Shown here: positions 38,127 through 46,511 of the stretch, piece by piece | Layout: each line of letters opens with the position of its first letter | Position numbering within the stretch: the stretch's first letter is position 1 | NCBI GenBank assembly: GCA_002347965.1 | Contig: DDYN01000041.1 | Coordinates: 1-64,000, forward strand | DNA: 64,000 bases | From: UBA2233 sp002347965 [NCBI: Nitrospirae bacterium UBA2233] | Lineage (GTDB): Bacteria; UBA2233 | Reading direction: 5' to 3' | Made by a program: the position numbers and the translations under genes | The notes under the pieces: generated by a model | What the model saw: only the letters and a program-made list of their open reading frames with translations | The model's database searches: none | What the model was told of the DNA's origin: nothing

Positions 38127-39676
38127 GCAGTGCGGCCCTTGCGCACGCGTTTTGCCTAAAAGGGGTAGAGGCCACTCCCATCGAGGTCCAGGCCGACCTG
38201 ACACCCGGCCTGCCCGCCTTTAGCCTTGTAGGCCTGCCAGATACGGCCATCCGGGAATCGAGGGAAAGGGTTCGATCGGCCATCCAGGCCACAATCGGCC
38301 GGTTTCCCCTGAAGCGCATCACGGTAAACCTGGCCCCCGCCGACGTCAAGAAAGACGGTACGGGCTACGACCTTCCCATCGCCGTAAGCATCCTGCTCGG
38401 GGGGATGCTAAAAAAAGCGCCCGAAGAAAGCGTCGTGTTTTTGGGCGAGCTTGCCTTGGACGGCCGGGTGCTTCCCGTCCCGGGCGTTCTGCCCATCGTT
38501 GCCTCCGCAAAAGCGCTCGGGTTCTCGAGCTTTGTCCTCCCTTACGACAACCGTGCCGAGGCTCTAGCCGTGGGCGGGTTTCGCGCGCTGTTCGTCAAGC
38601 ACTTGGCAGGCGTCGTTGCTTGGCTTCAAGAGTCCGCTCCCATGCCCTTCTACGAGCGGGAAGTCCAAACCGGGCAGGACAACGCCAGGAGTGCCCTGTT
38701 GACCCTAGGCCAGGTTGTCGGGCAAGAGTTCGCCAAAAGGGCGCTTTTGATCGCCGCCGCTGGCGGGCATAACCTGCTTTTGGAAGGCCCGCCGGGTGCC
38801 GGGAAAACGCTCCTTGCCAAGTGCATGCCCTCGCTGCTTCCGCCGTTGGACGAGGCGGAGGCGATCGAGACGACCAAGATATACTCTGTCGCGGGCAAGC
38901 TCCCCAAAGAAACCGGCCTTCTTAGCGAACGGCCTTTTCGTTCGCCCCACACGACTATCTCCGATGTCGGCCTGACAGGCGGGGGAAACCCCCCAAGGCC
39001 CGGCGAGATCAGTCTAGCACATAACGGTATTCTATTTTTAGACGAATTTCCGGAGTTCAAGCGGGGCGCGCTGGAAGCGCTCCGTCAGCCCCTCGAAGAG
39101 GGGACGATCGACATCGTCCGGGCCCAGGCGAGCGTTCGCTACCCCGCCCGCATCCTGCTTGTCGCCGCCATGAACCCATGCCCGTGCGGTTTTTTGGGAC
39201 ACCCGAGCAAGCCATGCACCTGCACCCCGGCGCTACTGTCCAGGTACCGCTCGAGGGTTTCCGGGCCGATCCTCGATCGGATTGACCTTCAGGTCTTCGT
39301 CCCTCCCGTGAGCCTCAAGGAGCTTACGGCCCAAAGCGAGACACAAGAGGGCGGGCAAGACAAAGCAACTCTCGAGCGCGTCCTGCAAGCGAGAAAAATC
39401 CAGGCCGAACGTTACGCAAACCAGGTCCTCCGAACGAACGCCCGGCTTTCGCCCGCCCAGCTCAAACAGTATGCAAGGCTCGAGCCCAAGGCCAAAGCGC
39501 TCTTAGAGCGCGCGTTCGAGCGATTCGGGATTTCCATGAGGGGCCTGCACAAGGTGCTTCGGGTCGCCAGGACGATCGCCGACCTCGAAGGAGGGGGCAC
39601 CATCGCCCCCAAGCACCTACTGGAGGCGTTGCAGTACCGCTTCGAGACGAGCACCGGGAAAGCTCCGTCGGCTTAA
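38108..39676 (+). CDS. comM: ComM / YifB-type Mg-chelatase-like AAA+ helicase
   Basis: A 522-residue AAA+ protein. The N-terminal Lon-protease-like domain has TPGLPAFSLVGLPDTAIRES and VNLAPADVKKDGTGYDLPIA; the ATPase has Walker A GPPGAGKTLLAK and Walker B ILFLDEFPEF; a zinc-type segment NPCPCGFLG...CTC follows. ComM helps branch migration in transformation in competent species, but is common in others. The best start is GTG 38108, inside ilvE; the frame is open well upstream but is not conserved there. It converges with bioD with a 4-bp overlap of stops. Confidence 0.92.
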   Translation: MADAHLGSAALAHAFCLKGVEATPIEVQADLTPGLPAFSLVGLPDTAIRESRERVRSAIQATIGRFPLKRITVNLAPADVKKDGTGYDLPIAVSILLGGMLKKAPEESVVFLGELALDGRVLPVPGVLPIVASAKALGFSSFVLPYDNRAEALAVGGFRALFVKHLAGVVAWLQESAPMPFYEREVQTGQDNARSALLTLGQVVGQEFAKRALLIAAAGGHNLLLEGPPGAGKTLLAKCMPSLLPPLDEAEAIETTKIYSVAGKLPKETGLLSERPFRSPHTTISDVGLTGGGNPPRPGEISLAHNGILFLDEFPEFKRGALEALRQPLEEGTIDIVRAQASVRYPARILLVAAMNPCPCGFLGHPSKPCTCTPALLSRYRSRVSGPILDRIDLQVFVPPVSLKELTAQSETQEGGQDKATLERVLQARKIQAERYANQVLRTNARLSPAQLKQYARLEPKAKALLERAFERFGISMRGLHKVLRVARTIADLEGGGTIAPKHLLEALQYRFETSTGKAPSA

Positions 39677-40389
39677 CTGGGCGGTTCAGACAGGGCGCCA
39701 GAAAGGAGCGTGTTTATATCGAGTGCTTGAATCGCCGCTTTCTTGAGGCTTTCTGCGTCCTCGCGCTCTTTTTCGGAAAGGTAAGGAAACACGCCGAGCA
39801 AGGGCACGCCAATCAGGCCTTGAATCGCCCTCGGGTTCGTCGATTCGGCAAGCCCGCCCCTGCCTTCGGTATCGTTCAGCACGACCCCCACGCAACGAAG
39901 CCCCTTGGTATTAAGCGCTCCCAAGCTGAGCAGCGTGTGGTTAATCGTCCCTAGGCCCTTTCTTGCGACAAGCAGCACGTCCAAACCCAAAAACGCGATC
40001 AGGTCGGATACAAAAATCCCGGGCGCCAACGGAACCAGAAGCCCCCCTACCCCTTCCACCAAAACGAGCTCGTAGGCGGACAGGAGGGCTTCAAGGGCCT
40101 CGGCGACCGCGGACAGCTCGAGCCTACGGCCCTCTAGGCAAGCGGCAACGGCCGGGGCTAGCGGGTCTGCAAACCGGTAGGGGCTCAAGGCCTCGATCGG
40201 CTCTTTAAGCCCTAGAATGCTTTTTAGCCGTAGACTATCGGGCATAGGCCCGCAAACGACGCCCGTCTCGATAGGCTTCATCGCGCCCGCTCGAATGCCC
40301 TGGACTCTCAAGGCAAGCCCGAGCGCGGCCGTAACGAGCGTCTTGCCTACGCCAGTATCCGTACCGGCAACGAAAAGGCCCCGGGCCAC
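39673..40389 (-). CDS. bioD: Dethiobiotin synthetase
   Basis: A 238-residue ATP-dependent ligase that closes the ureido ring of dethiobiotin. P-loop GTDTGVGKT at 9-17, catalytic-site MKPIETGV, and VEGVGGLLVPL are all typical. GTG start at 40389. It is the last gene of the cmoA-methyltransferase-bioD unit, 2 bp after the membrane methyltransferase. No bioA, bioB or bioF is in the window. Confidence 0.94.
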   Translation of the reverse strand: MARGLFVAGTDTGVGKTLVTAALGLALRVQGIRAGAMKPIETGVVCGPMPDSLRLKSILGLKEPIEALSPYRFADPLAPAVAACLEGRRLELSAVAEALEALLSAYELVLVEGVGGLLVPLAPGIFVSDLIAFLGLDVLLVARKGLGTINHTLLSLGALNTKGLRCVGVVLNDTEGRGGLAESTNPRAIQGLIGVPLLGVFPYLSEKEREDAESLKKAAIQALDINTLLSGALSEPPS

Positions 40390-40391
40390 GA

Positions 40392-41114
40392 TCAGCCCTT
40401 GAGCCTGTCGGTTTTCTTCAGGTACCGGGCGGTCAAGTACAACGAAAAGAACGCGGCGAAGGCTATGCTCAAGCCTTGCAGCTCAAAAAGCCCGGCAGAA
40501 AGCCCTTGATCGACGACGACGTTCTTCATCGTCAAGAAAACGACTCCGGCGATCCAGCCAAAGGTTGTTCCGTACTCGGAGGACACAAGCCTCTTCCAGC
40601 GAAACTGCATGCTGCGGATCGTGGAAGTCAGCCCTTTTAGCCTTGGCATAAATCGGGGAACGTTTTGCATGTACGCCCGGTAGGCATCGCCGAACTCTTC
40701 TAGGAGGTAGCTCTCCTCGGCCTTGGTAATGCTCAAATAGATGAAGAGAAACAACGGGACGCCAATCAGGTAAAATGGCCATGTGTCGGCAACAAAGGCA
40801 AACCCGACGACGATCAGCATGTTGCCCAAGTACATAGGGTTTCGGCAGTGTGCGTAAATGCCTTCGCTGACTAGCCCTTTGGCGTAAATTCGGCCTTGGC
40901 GGCCGCCGCGGACGATATAGGCAAGTCCGATCGTCAAGGCGCGGATAAGCTGGCCCGAGAGAATGAGCGTTAAGCCGGTGGCCCAGTAGAGCCACCTCGA
41001 GCCGGCGTGTGCCTCGATGGGCGGCCAGGGCAGCGCAAGCGCAAAAAAGAACACGGGGAACAGCGCGTTTCGGAAGCGGAAGAAGAACCGGCCTGTCGGA
41101 ATCATCGCGCTCAC
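40392..41114 (-). CDS. Membrane-embedded methyltransferase of the ICMT/PEMT family
   Basis: A 240-residue protein with about six membrane helices. The family motif is HCRNPMYLGNMLI, followed by an E-E pair and FGDAYRAYMQNVPRFMP. Members methylate isoprenylcysteine carboxyls or phospholipid amines from S-adenosylmethionine; bacterial versions mostly have unknown substrates. It overlaps cmoA by 4 bp, so the two SAM-using proteins are co-translated. There is no sign of the substrate. Confidence 0.85.
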   Translation of the reverse strand: MSAMIPTGRFFFRFRNALFPVFFFALALPWPPIEAHAGSRWLYWATGLTLILSGQLIRALTIGLAYIVRGGRQGRIYAKGLVSEGIYAHCRNPMYLGNMLIVVGFAFVADTWPFYLIGVPLFLFIYLSITKAEESYLLEEFGDAYRAYMQNVPRFMPRLKGLTSTIRSMQFRWKRLVSSEYGTTFGWIAGVVFLTMKNVVVDQGLSAGLFELQGLSIAFAAFFSLYLTARYLKKTDRLKG

Positions 41115-41842
41115 TTGACGGCCACAAAACCCATGAAGTTATACCAGCGAAAGAACGTCTCGATCGTTTGAAAACCCGCTTCCTTTAAAAGCTCGACGTT
41201 CTCCTCGGGCCTGTAGGGGACAAGCACGTTCTCTAGGGCCTCCCGCTTTTGGGAAATTTCGAGCTCGTCGTAACCAACGCGTCTTTTGTAGTCGTAGTAA
41301 AAACGGATGAAAAGCCGGTTCAAACCCGCATCCGCGGACAGCACCTTCTCTACGAGCAGCAAAGCCCCGCCTTTGGCAAGCCCGTCGTATATCGCCTTGA
41401 GGAGCGAAGGCCTGTACAGGGGGCGAAGAAACTGCAGCGTGAGCACAAGCAGCACGACGGAGGCGTTTTCGATTTGAAACGGCATGGAAAGGTCCGCCTC
41501 GAAGAGCTGGAAGGGCCTATCCACCCCGGAATTGACGAGCTTTTGCCGGCATTCCTCGAGCATCGGGGCCGACGAATCCACCCCAACAAGCTCGACATTC
41601 TTGTCTAACCCCCTGGAAATGAGCGAAAGCGCCGTTCCCGTCGAGCAGCCTAGGTCGTAGACGCGCGTTCCGTCCTTGACAAAGGCATGCGCAAGCTCCG
41701 CGGTCATCCGCTGGATTTCGGCGTAGTAGGGAACCGAACGATCAACCATGTCGTCGAAAGCCCTTACTACCTCCTCGTCGAACACAAAATCACTCAAGCG
41801 GCCCTTTGGCTCCTTGAACACCTCGTCTTTGACTACACCCAT
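41111..41842 (-). CDS. cmoA: Carboxy-S-adenosyl-L-methionine synthase
   Basis: A 243-residue SAM methyltransferase-fold protein very similar along its whole length to E. coli CmoA: FDEEVVRAFDDMVDRSVPYY, VYDLGCSTGTALS, LVLTLQFLRP, GGALLLVEKV and GYDELEISQKREALENVL. CmoA makes Cx-SAM from SAM and prephenate for wobble-uridine (cmo5U34) modification. Its partner cmoB is not next to it, which is unusual because the two are often paired. Confidence 0.93.
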   Translation of the reverse strand: MGVVKDEVFKEPKGRLSDFVFDEEVVRAFDDMVDRSVPYYAEIQRMTAELAHAFVKDGTRVYDLGCSTGTALSLISRGLDKNVELVGVDSSAPMLEECRQKLVNSGVDRPFQLFEADLSMPFQIENASVVLLVLTLQFLRPLYRPSLLKAIYDGLAKGGALLLVEKVLSADAGLNRLFIRFYYDYKRRVGYDELEISQKREALENVLVPYRPEENVELLKEAGFQTIETFFRWYNFMGFVAVK

Positions 41843-41875
41843 ACCGACGCCCTCTTGGATTCCCGACCAATCCTC

Positions 41876-41902
41876 TTGTTTTCAAACCTAAGACGTTATA
41901 AT
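41876..41902 (+). promoter_or_regulatory. Possible promoter of the sensor-Trk operon
   Basis: Consensus TATAAT (41897-41902) with TTGTTT (41876-41881) at a short 15-bp spacing. It lies about 145 bp before the kinase start and is the only good -10 in the interval. Confidence 0.45.
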
Positions 41903-42047
41903 ACTTCTTGATGTTCCACACTCTCAAGCCCTGCACAAGAATGGCTCACCCAAGGCATGCCCCTATTTATGAACAAGCGGCGGCAAGACGCGGCGCTATG
42001 CCGTTTCGTACACTTCTCGAGCACGACAAAAAAGACCCTACCCCCCC

Positions 42048-43907
42048 GTGAGCCTGAAAGCACGCCTCGCGCTCGGCTGCACCTTGATGGGACTCGTCTC
42101 GGCCGTCGTCGGGCTTTCCGGGCTTTATGGCATCCAGACGCTCCAGAGGACGACAGAGCGGCTTTTGACGCGCAACGCCAAGGTCAGCAACGCCGCGGAA
42201 AAGATGGTGGCCGCGCTCGAGCGGCAGGACAGCGCCGCCCTTTTGTACCTTCTCGGGAAGCAAGAGCTCGGAACCCGGCTGTTCTTGAAAAGCCAACAAG
42301 AGTTCCTTGGTTGGTATGCAAAGGCCAAGGAAAACGCGATGCTCGCGAGCGAGACCGGACTGCTTGACGTGCTAGGCACGAAATCCCGGGCTTATTCAGA
42401 GGGCTTCTTCAAGCTAGGCGGGCTTGCCCTCGAGGGCTCCACAACACCGCGCACCGAGTTCTACCTCTCCAAGATGTACCCCGCCTTCATGGCGGCAAGG
42501 CAAGCGGGCAACGACCTCCAGGCGTTGATCCAAAGACAGACCGAGCGCACCCGTATCGCGCTAAGGGCCCGCTCTAGAAACCTCGCCATGTTCGTCGCAC
42601 TGGTCTTTTTCGTCGGCAATGCGGCATCTTTAGGGCTCATGATGGCCTGGGGTCGCAGGGTTTTTTCAAGCCTTCAAAGGCTGGAGCGTTCCTTGAAAGA
42701 CTTGGCAGACAGCGGCCATACCGGAAAGATCCCGGCCGAATCGGCCGACGAGGTCGGGCAGCTTGCATGCGCCTTCAACGGGCTCATTGAGGCCCTCGAG
42801 AGCCGGGAGCACCAAAACACCGAGCGCCTCCTTCTGGGGCAAAAACGCTTAGAGCAGGTGCTCGAGGGTATTAGGGACGGCATTTTGGTTGCGGACGCTT
42901 CGGGCACCATCGTGCTCGCCAACAAGGCGGCGGCGGACATCTGGGGGCTGACAGCGCATACCATCCAAGGAAAGCACCTGCTCGAGCTGAAGGCCGAAGA
43001 GCCTTACGCCCTGCTTAAAGAAGCGCTCGGCAGCGAGCAAAGCCCATCCTCCGCGGCCAACAACCCCCTCCTCGAAAGGACGATGCGCCTTACATGCCCT
43101 ACGGGAACGTCCAGGCATTTTTTGCTAAGAATCAGCCGGCTCCATCAGGAGCCTGACGAACCGAGCAAGGCCGTTTTGATCTTCAGCGACATCACAAGGC
43201 TCAAAGAGCTCGACCAGCTCAAGACAGAGTTCTTCCAAAGCGCCTCGCACGAGTTAAGGACCCCGTTGACATCCATCTTGATGGGCGCCGGGCTCCTGGC
43301 TGAAAGCGAGCTCATCCCGGAGGGTTCCACGGAAAAGCGCCTCGTTGCGGCCGTTCGCGAGGATGCCATAAGGTTAAGGCGTATCGTTGCAGACCTTATC
43401 GACCTCTCCAGGATCGAGGTGGGCAAGATCCCGATGCGCTTCGCGAGCGAGAACGCCGCTTCTTTGCTTCAGCAAACCGAGCGTTTGTTCGCGGCGCAGG
43501 CCGAGGAAAGAGGAGTAAGCCTTGTCTTGGAGCCTCCTCCCAGCCCCTTATGGGTATGGGCTGACCCTAAAATCTTGTGGGTGTTCTCCAACCTTGTAGG
43601 AAACGCGCTGCGCTACACACAAGAAGGAGGGACAATCCGGATTGGGTTGAAAGACCAGGGCGCCTTTGTAGTGTTTTGGGTGTTGGATACAGGGGTTGGT
43701 ATCCCAAAAGAGCAGCAGGAGGCCATCTTCCACCGCTTCAGCCAGATCGAGGGCCCAGGGCCATCGGGGGCGCTCGGGATCGGGCTTGCGATCGCGCGCG
43801 ATGTGGTCGAGGCCCACGGCGGCAGAATCTGGGTCGAGAGCGCATCCGGTTCGGGTTCCACGTTTTTCTTCACCGTTCCAAAGAGTACTCCGCTTGAGCG
43901 GCGATGA
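42048..43907 (+). CDS. PAS-containing sensor histidine kinase (KinB-like) of the Trk operon
   Basis: A 619-residue inner-membrane kinase: helices at about 8-30 and 179-201, a helical periplasmic sensor, HAMP (about 200-255), PAS (about 265-385), HisKA with H401 in SASHELRTPLTS and an ATPase domain with DTGVGIP and GALGIGLAIA. This resembles KinB, but the ligand is unknown. GTG start at 42048. Its stop overlaps a single-domain receiver (ATGA), and the operon continues into potassium transport genes, so the system may sense ionic or turgor state. Confidence 0.9.
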   Translation: MSLKARLALGCTLMGLVSAVVGLSGLYGIQTLQRTTERLLTRNAKVSNAAEKMVAALERQDSAALLYLLGKQELGTRLFLKSQQEFLGWYAKAKENAMLASETGLLDVLGTKSRAYSEGFFKLGGLALEGSTTPRTEFYLSKMYPAFMAARQAGNDLQALIQRQTERTRIALRARSRNLAMFVALVFFVGNAASLGLMMAWGRRVFSSLQRLERSLKDLADSGHTGKIPAESADEVGQLACAFNGLIEALESREHQNTERLLLGQKRLEQVLEGIRDGILVADASGTIVLANKAAADIWGLTAHTIQGKHLLELKAEEPYALLKEALGSEQSPSSAANNPLLERTMRLTCPTGTSRHFLLRISRLHQEPDEPSKAVLIFSDITRLKELDQLKTEFFQSASHELRTPLTSILMGAGLLAESELIPEGSTEKRLVAAVREDAIRLRRIVADLIDLSRIEVGKIPMRFASENAASLLQQTERLFAAQAEERGVSLVLEPPPSPLWVWADPKILWVFSNLVGNALRYTQEGGTIRIGLKDQGAFVVFWVLDTGVGIPKEQQEAIFHRFSQIEGPGPSGALGIGLAIARDVVEAHGGRIWVESASGSGSTFFFTVPKSTPLERR

Positions 43908-44269
43908 TGGAAAAGCCTAAAACCGTCCTCGTCGTCGAGGACGACCAAAACACGGCGCTTGCCATCTCCTTGTGCTTGGAAAAGCAAGGCTTTTTGGTCA
44001 ACACCGCCCACGACGGACTCGAAGCGCTCCTTTTGGCTCACAAGCTAAGGCCGGAACTCGTCCTTCTCGACATGGTCATCCCAAAGGTCAGCGGAACCTT
44101 GGTCGCTAAGGCGCTGAAGGAAGACCCCAGGACCTGCCAAGTCAAGATCATCGTGATTTCAGCCAACCCGAACATTGAAGGATTCGAGGGGGCAGAGCAC
44201 GTGCTCATAAAGCCTTTCGAGCCCAATGAGCTCCTCGATGCAGTCCGCACAACGCTGAACACCGACTGA
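43904..44269 (+). CDS. Single-domain response regulator
   Basis: A 121-residue receiver with no output domain. Acidic pair E12-D13/D14, phospho-acceptor D56 (LLDMVIP), and the conserved Lys in IKPFEP are present. It starts inside the kinase gene. It may pass phosphate on or act by protein contact. Confidence 0.92.
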   Translation: MMEKPKTVLVVEDDQNTALAISLCLEKQGFLVNTAHDGLEALLLAHKLRPELVLLDMVIPKVSGTLVAKALKEDPRTCQVKIIVISANPNIEGFEGAEHVLIKPFEPNELLDAVRTTLNTD

Positions 44270-44281
44270 AGGAGGAATGCC

Positions 44282-44995
44282 ATGGCCAGTTTAGACCCGC
44301 GCAAGCCCAGGATTCTCGTGGCGGACGATGAGCCCAACATCCGGCTGCTGGTCGACCATGCGCTTGGGGTAGATGGCTACGAAGTCGTGACCGTCGTGGA
44401 CGGCGAGCACGCGCTGAAGAAGTTTTCCGACGGGGTATTCGACCTTGTCCTTCTGGACCTGAAGATGCCCGGCCTCGACGGGATGGAGGCGCTAAGAAGG
44501 GTCAAAAAGCGCAAGCCTGGCCAACCCGTCATCGTCATGACGGCCTTCGCCACAGTCGAAACGGCCGCCTCGGCGATGCGGCTGGGCACTGTCGATTACC
44601 TACAAAAGCCCTTTACGCCGGAGGAGATCCGCGCTATTGTAAAATCCGTGCTGACCAGGAGCAGGCTCGTTGCAAAGCCCGCCGAAAGGGTGGAAACCTT
44701 CGAAGAGGCCCTGGGAATGGCCAAGAATGCCATCACGCAGCATGACTGGACAAAGGCTCCAGAGTACTTGAAACGAGCCTGCGCGCTCGATCCCACGCGG
44801 GCAGAGCCGTTCAACCTTTTGGGCGTCGTGTCCGAGATTGCAGGCGATGTTGCCGAAGCCCAGCGGCTGTACAAGGCAGCGCTTGCCTTGGACGACTCCT
44901 ACGAGCCCGCACAATTTAACCTTAACCGGACGCTCGAACGGGCCAGAAGAGGCCGTGATTTCAAGATCGAGAGTGAGCCGTCAGAAAACGCCTAG
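44282..44995 (+). CDS. Response regulator with C-terminal TPR domain
   Basis: A 237-residue protein: a receiver (about 9-125) with D59 in LLDLKMPGLDG and YLQKPFTPEE, then a helical region with TPR-like repeats (about 145-220: EYLKRACALDPTRAEPFNLLG and AQRLYKAALALDDSYEPAQFNL). There is no DNA-binding domain, so the output is probably protein interaction. It is followed 12 bp later by trkA. Confidence 0.9.
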   Translation: MASLDPRKPRILVADDEPNIRLLVDHALGVDGYEVVTVVDGEHALKKFSDGVFDLVLLDLKMPGLDGMEALRRVKKRKPGQPVIVMTAFATVETAASAMRLGTVDYLQKPFTPEEIRAIVKSVLTRSRLVAKPAERVETFEEALGMAKNAITQHDWTKAPEYLKRACALDPTRAEPFNLLGVVSEIAGDVAEAQRLYKAALALDDSYEPAQFNLNRTLERARRGRDFKIESEPSENA

Positions 44996-45007
44996 AGGAA
45001 ATAGCCG

Positions 45008-45670
45008 GTGTACATCCTGATCGTCGGTTGCGGGTCTTTTGGGAGCGAGATGGCCGATACGCTCTCCCAGGACGGCCACGACGTGGTCGTGATCGACCGC
45101 AACGAGCACAGCTTTCGGCTGCTACCAGCCGGGTTCAACGGCTTAACCCAAAGGGGCAACGGGATCGACGAAGAGATGCTGCGAGAGGCCGGAATCGAAC
45201 GGGCAGATGCGCTCCTTGCGCTCACCTCTTCGGACTCGGTCAACCTGATGGCCGCCCAGATCGCCAAGTCCGTGTTCGGCGTCGAGCGTGTGATGGCCAG
45301 GCTTTACGACCACTCGCGTGTCGAGCTCGCCCAGGCAAAGGGCATCGAACCGCTCTGCTTGACGGACATCGGCGTAACGCAGGCCCGCCATGCCCTAAGG
45401 CTAGGCGGCGTGCTTCGGCTGCTCTCGCTTGGCGCGGGAGAAATAGAGCTCGTCAGCCTGAACGCCCCCAAGAGCCTTTCTGGCAGGCGTATCGAAGAGC
45501 TAGAGCTCAAGGGCAAGTTCCGTATCGCCGCCCTCCTCCGTCAAGGAAGGGCGCTTCTTGCCAACGCCTCCGATGAGATCCGAGAAGGCGACACGCTCTA
45601 CTGCCTCGTACGTGTCGACCTAAAGGACGCCATCCCGGAAATCTTCGGGATCACCCAGGAGGAACTCTGA
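45008..45670 (+). CDS. trkA: TrkA/KtrA-type potassium-channel regulatory subunit, first copy
   Basis: A 220-residue RCK protein: an N-terminal Rossmann domain (ILIVGCGSFGSEMADTL, with the acidic VVVIDRNE at the end of beta 2) and a C-terminal RCK-C/TrkA-C domain (about 140-220). Such subunits bind NAD(H)/ATP and gate TrkH. GTG start at 45008. It abuts the second copy with no gap. Confidence 0.93.
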   Translation: MYILIVGCGSFGSEMADTLSQDGHDVVVIDRNEHSFRLLPAGFNGLTQRGNGIDEEMLREAGIERADALLALTSSDSVNLMAAQIAKSVFGVERVMARLYDHSRVELAQAKGIEPLCLTDIGVTQARHALRLGGVLRLLSLGAGEIELVSLNAPKSLSGRRIEELELKGKFRIAALLRQGRALLANASDEIREGDTLYCLVRVDLKDAIPEIFGITQEEL

Positions 45671-46342
45671 ATGCGCTCGATCGTCGTCGGCGGCGGAAAG
45701 GTCGGCTACTATTTGGCCCGCGAGCTCAAGCGCGCGGGCCACGAGGTGACTCTAATCGAGCGCGACGAAGCACACGCGCGCCGGGTCGCGGAAAAGCTCG
45801 ACATCGAAGTTATCCTCGGGGACAGCGCCCACCCTCACACGCTTGCGGATGCCAGGGCGGACGAGGCCGACGTGCTGGCCGCAGTCACCGGCCTGGACGA
45901 GGAGAACCTTCTGGTCTGTCAGATAGCCAAGCTCAAGTTCGGCATCAAAAAAGTGATCGCGCGGGTCAACAACCCGGAAAACGAAAAGATATTCAAGCTC
46001 TTGGGACTGGACGAGGCGGTCTCTTCGACCTCGATCATCGCAAGCCTAATCGAGCGTGAGATCGGCTTTAGCCGCCTCAAAAGCCTCCTTCGTTTGGAAG
46101 AAGTGGGGATGGAGTTGATCGAGGTCGAGCTCGAACCGAACTCCCCGCTGGCTGGCAAAACCATCGAAGCTCTCTCCAAGCACCTGCCCAAGGCCAGCAT
46201 CGTCGCCACGGTCTTGAGGGACGGCCAAGCCATCCTGCCTAGGGGAGACACCAAGCTGGAGCCCTCGGATACTCTCCTGCTTCTTGCCAAGCCAGAGGCC
46301 AAAGGAAAGCTCGAAGATGCCTTCGGCGAAAAAGCCCGCTAG
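45671..46342 (+). CDS. trkA: TrkA/KtrA-type potassium-channel regulatory subunit, second copy
   Basis: A 223-residue RCK protein with Rossmann motif IVVGGGKVGYYLARELK, VTLIERDE, and a TrkA-C domain ending in LLLLAKPEAK. Two single-length subunits encoded in tandem take the place of the duplicated single-chain TrkA of E. coli, and might form a hetero-ring. The 3' end overlaps a small membrane-protein gene. Confidence 0.93.
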   Translation: MRSIVVGGGKVGYYLARELKRAGHEVTLIERDEAHARRVAEKLDIEVILGDSAHPHTLADARADEADVLAAVTGLDEENLLVCQIAKLKFGIKKVIARVNNPENEKIFKLLGLDEAVSSTSIIASLIEREIGFSRLKSLLRLEEVGMELIEVELEPNSPLAGKTIEALSKHLPKASIVATVLRDGQAILPRGDTKLEPSDTLLLLAKPEAKGKLEDAFGEKAR

Positions 46343-46511
46343 GGGCTGGCTTCAAAGGGCATTCCGAGGCCGCTGGCAAGGCGTCGGAGGGGCGAAAATC
46401 GCGCTGGGCATCCTCTCGGAGGTTCTTTTCTCGCTGCTGCTCGCTTTGATGCTCTTCTTATTAGGAAGTATCGTGATCGTGCTGAGGGGCGTGTGGCCAA
46501 CAGGCCTGTAG
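46317..46511 (+). CDS. Small single-helix membrane protein between trkA and trkH
   Basis: A 64-residue basic protein with a strongly basic N-terminal part (MPSAKKPARGWLQRAFRGRW) and one membrane helix (about 28-57, ILSEVLFSLLLALMLFLLGS). It overlaps trkA by 26 bp and trkH by 19 bp, which argues for real coupled translation rather than chance. I do not recognise the family. It might be an accessory subunit of the Trk channel, but that is inferred only from position. Confidence 0.68.
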   Translation: MPSAKKPARGWLQRAFRGRWQGVGGAKIALGILSEVLFSLLLALMLFLLGSIVIVLRGVWPTGL

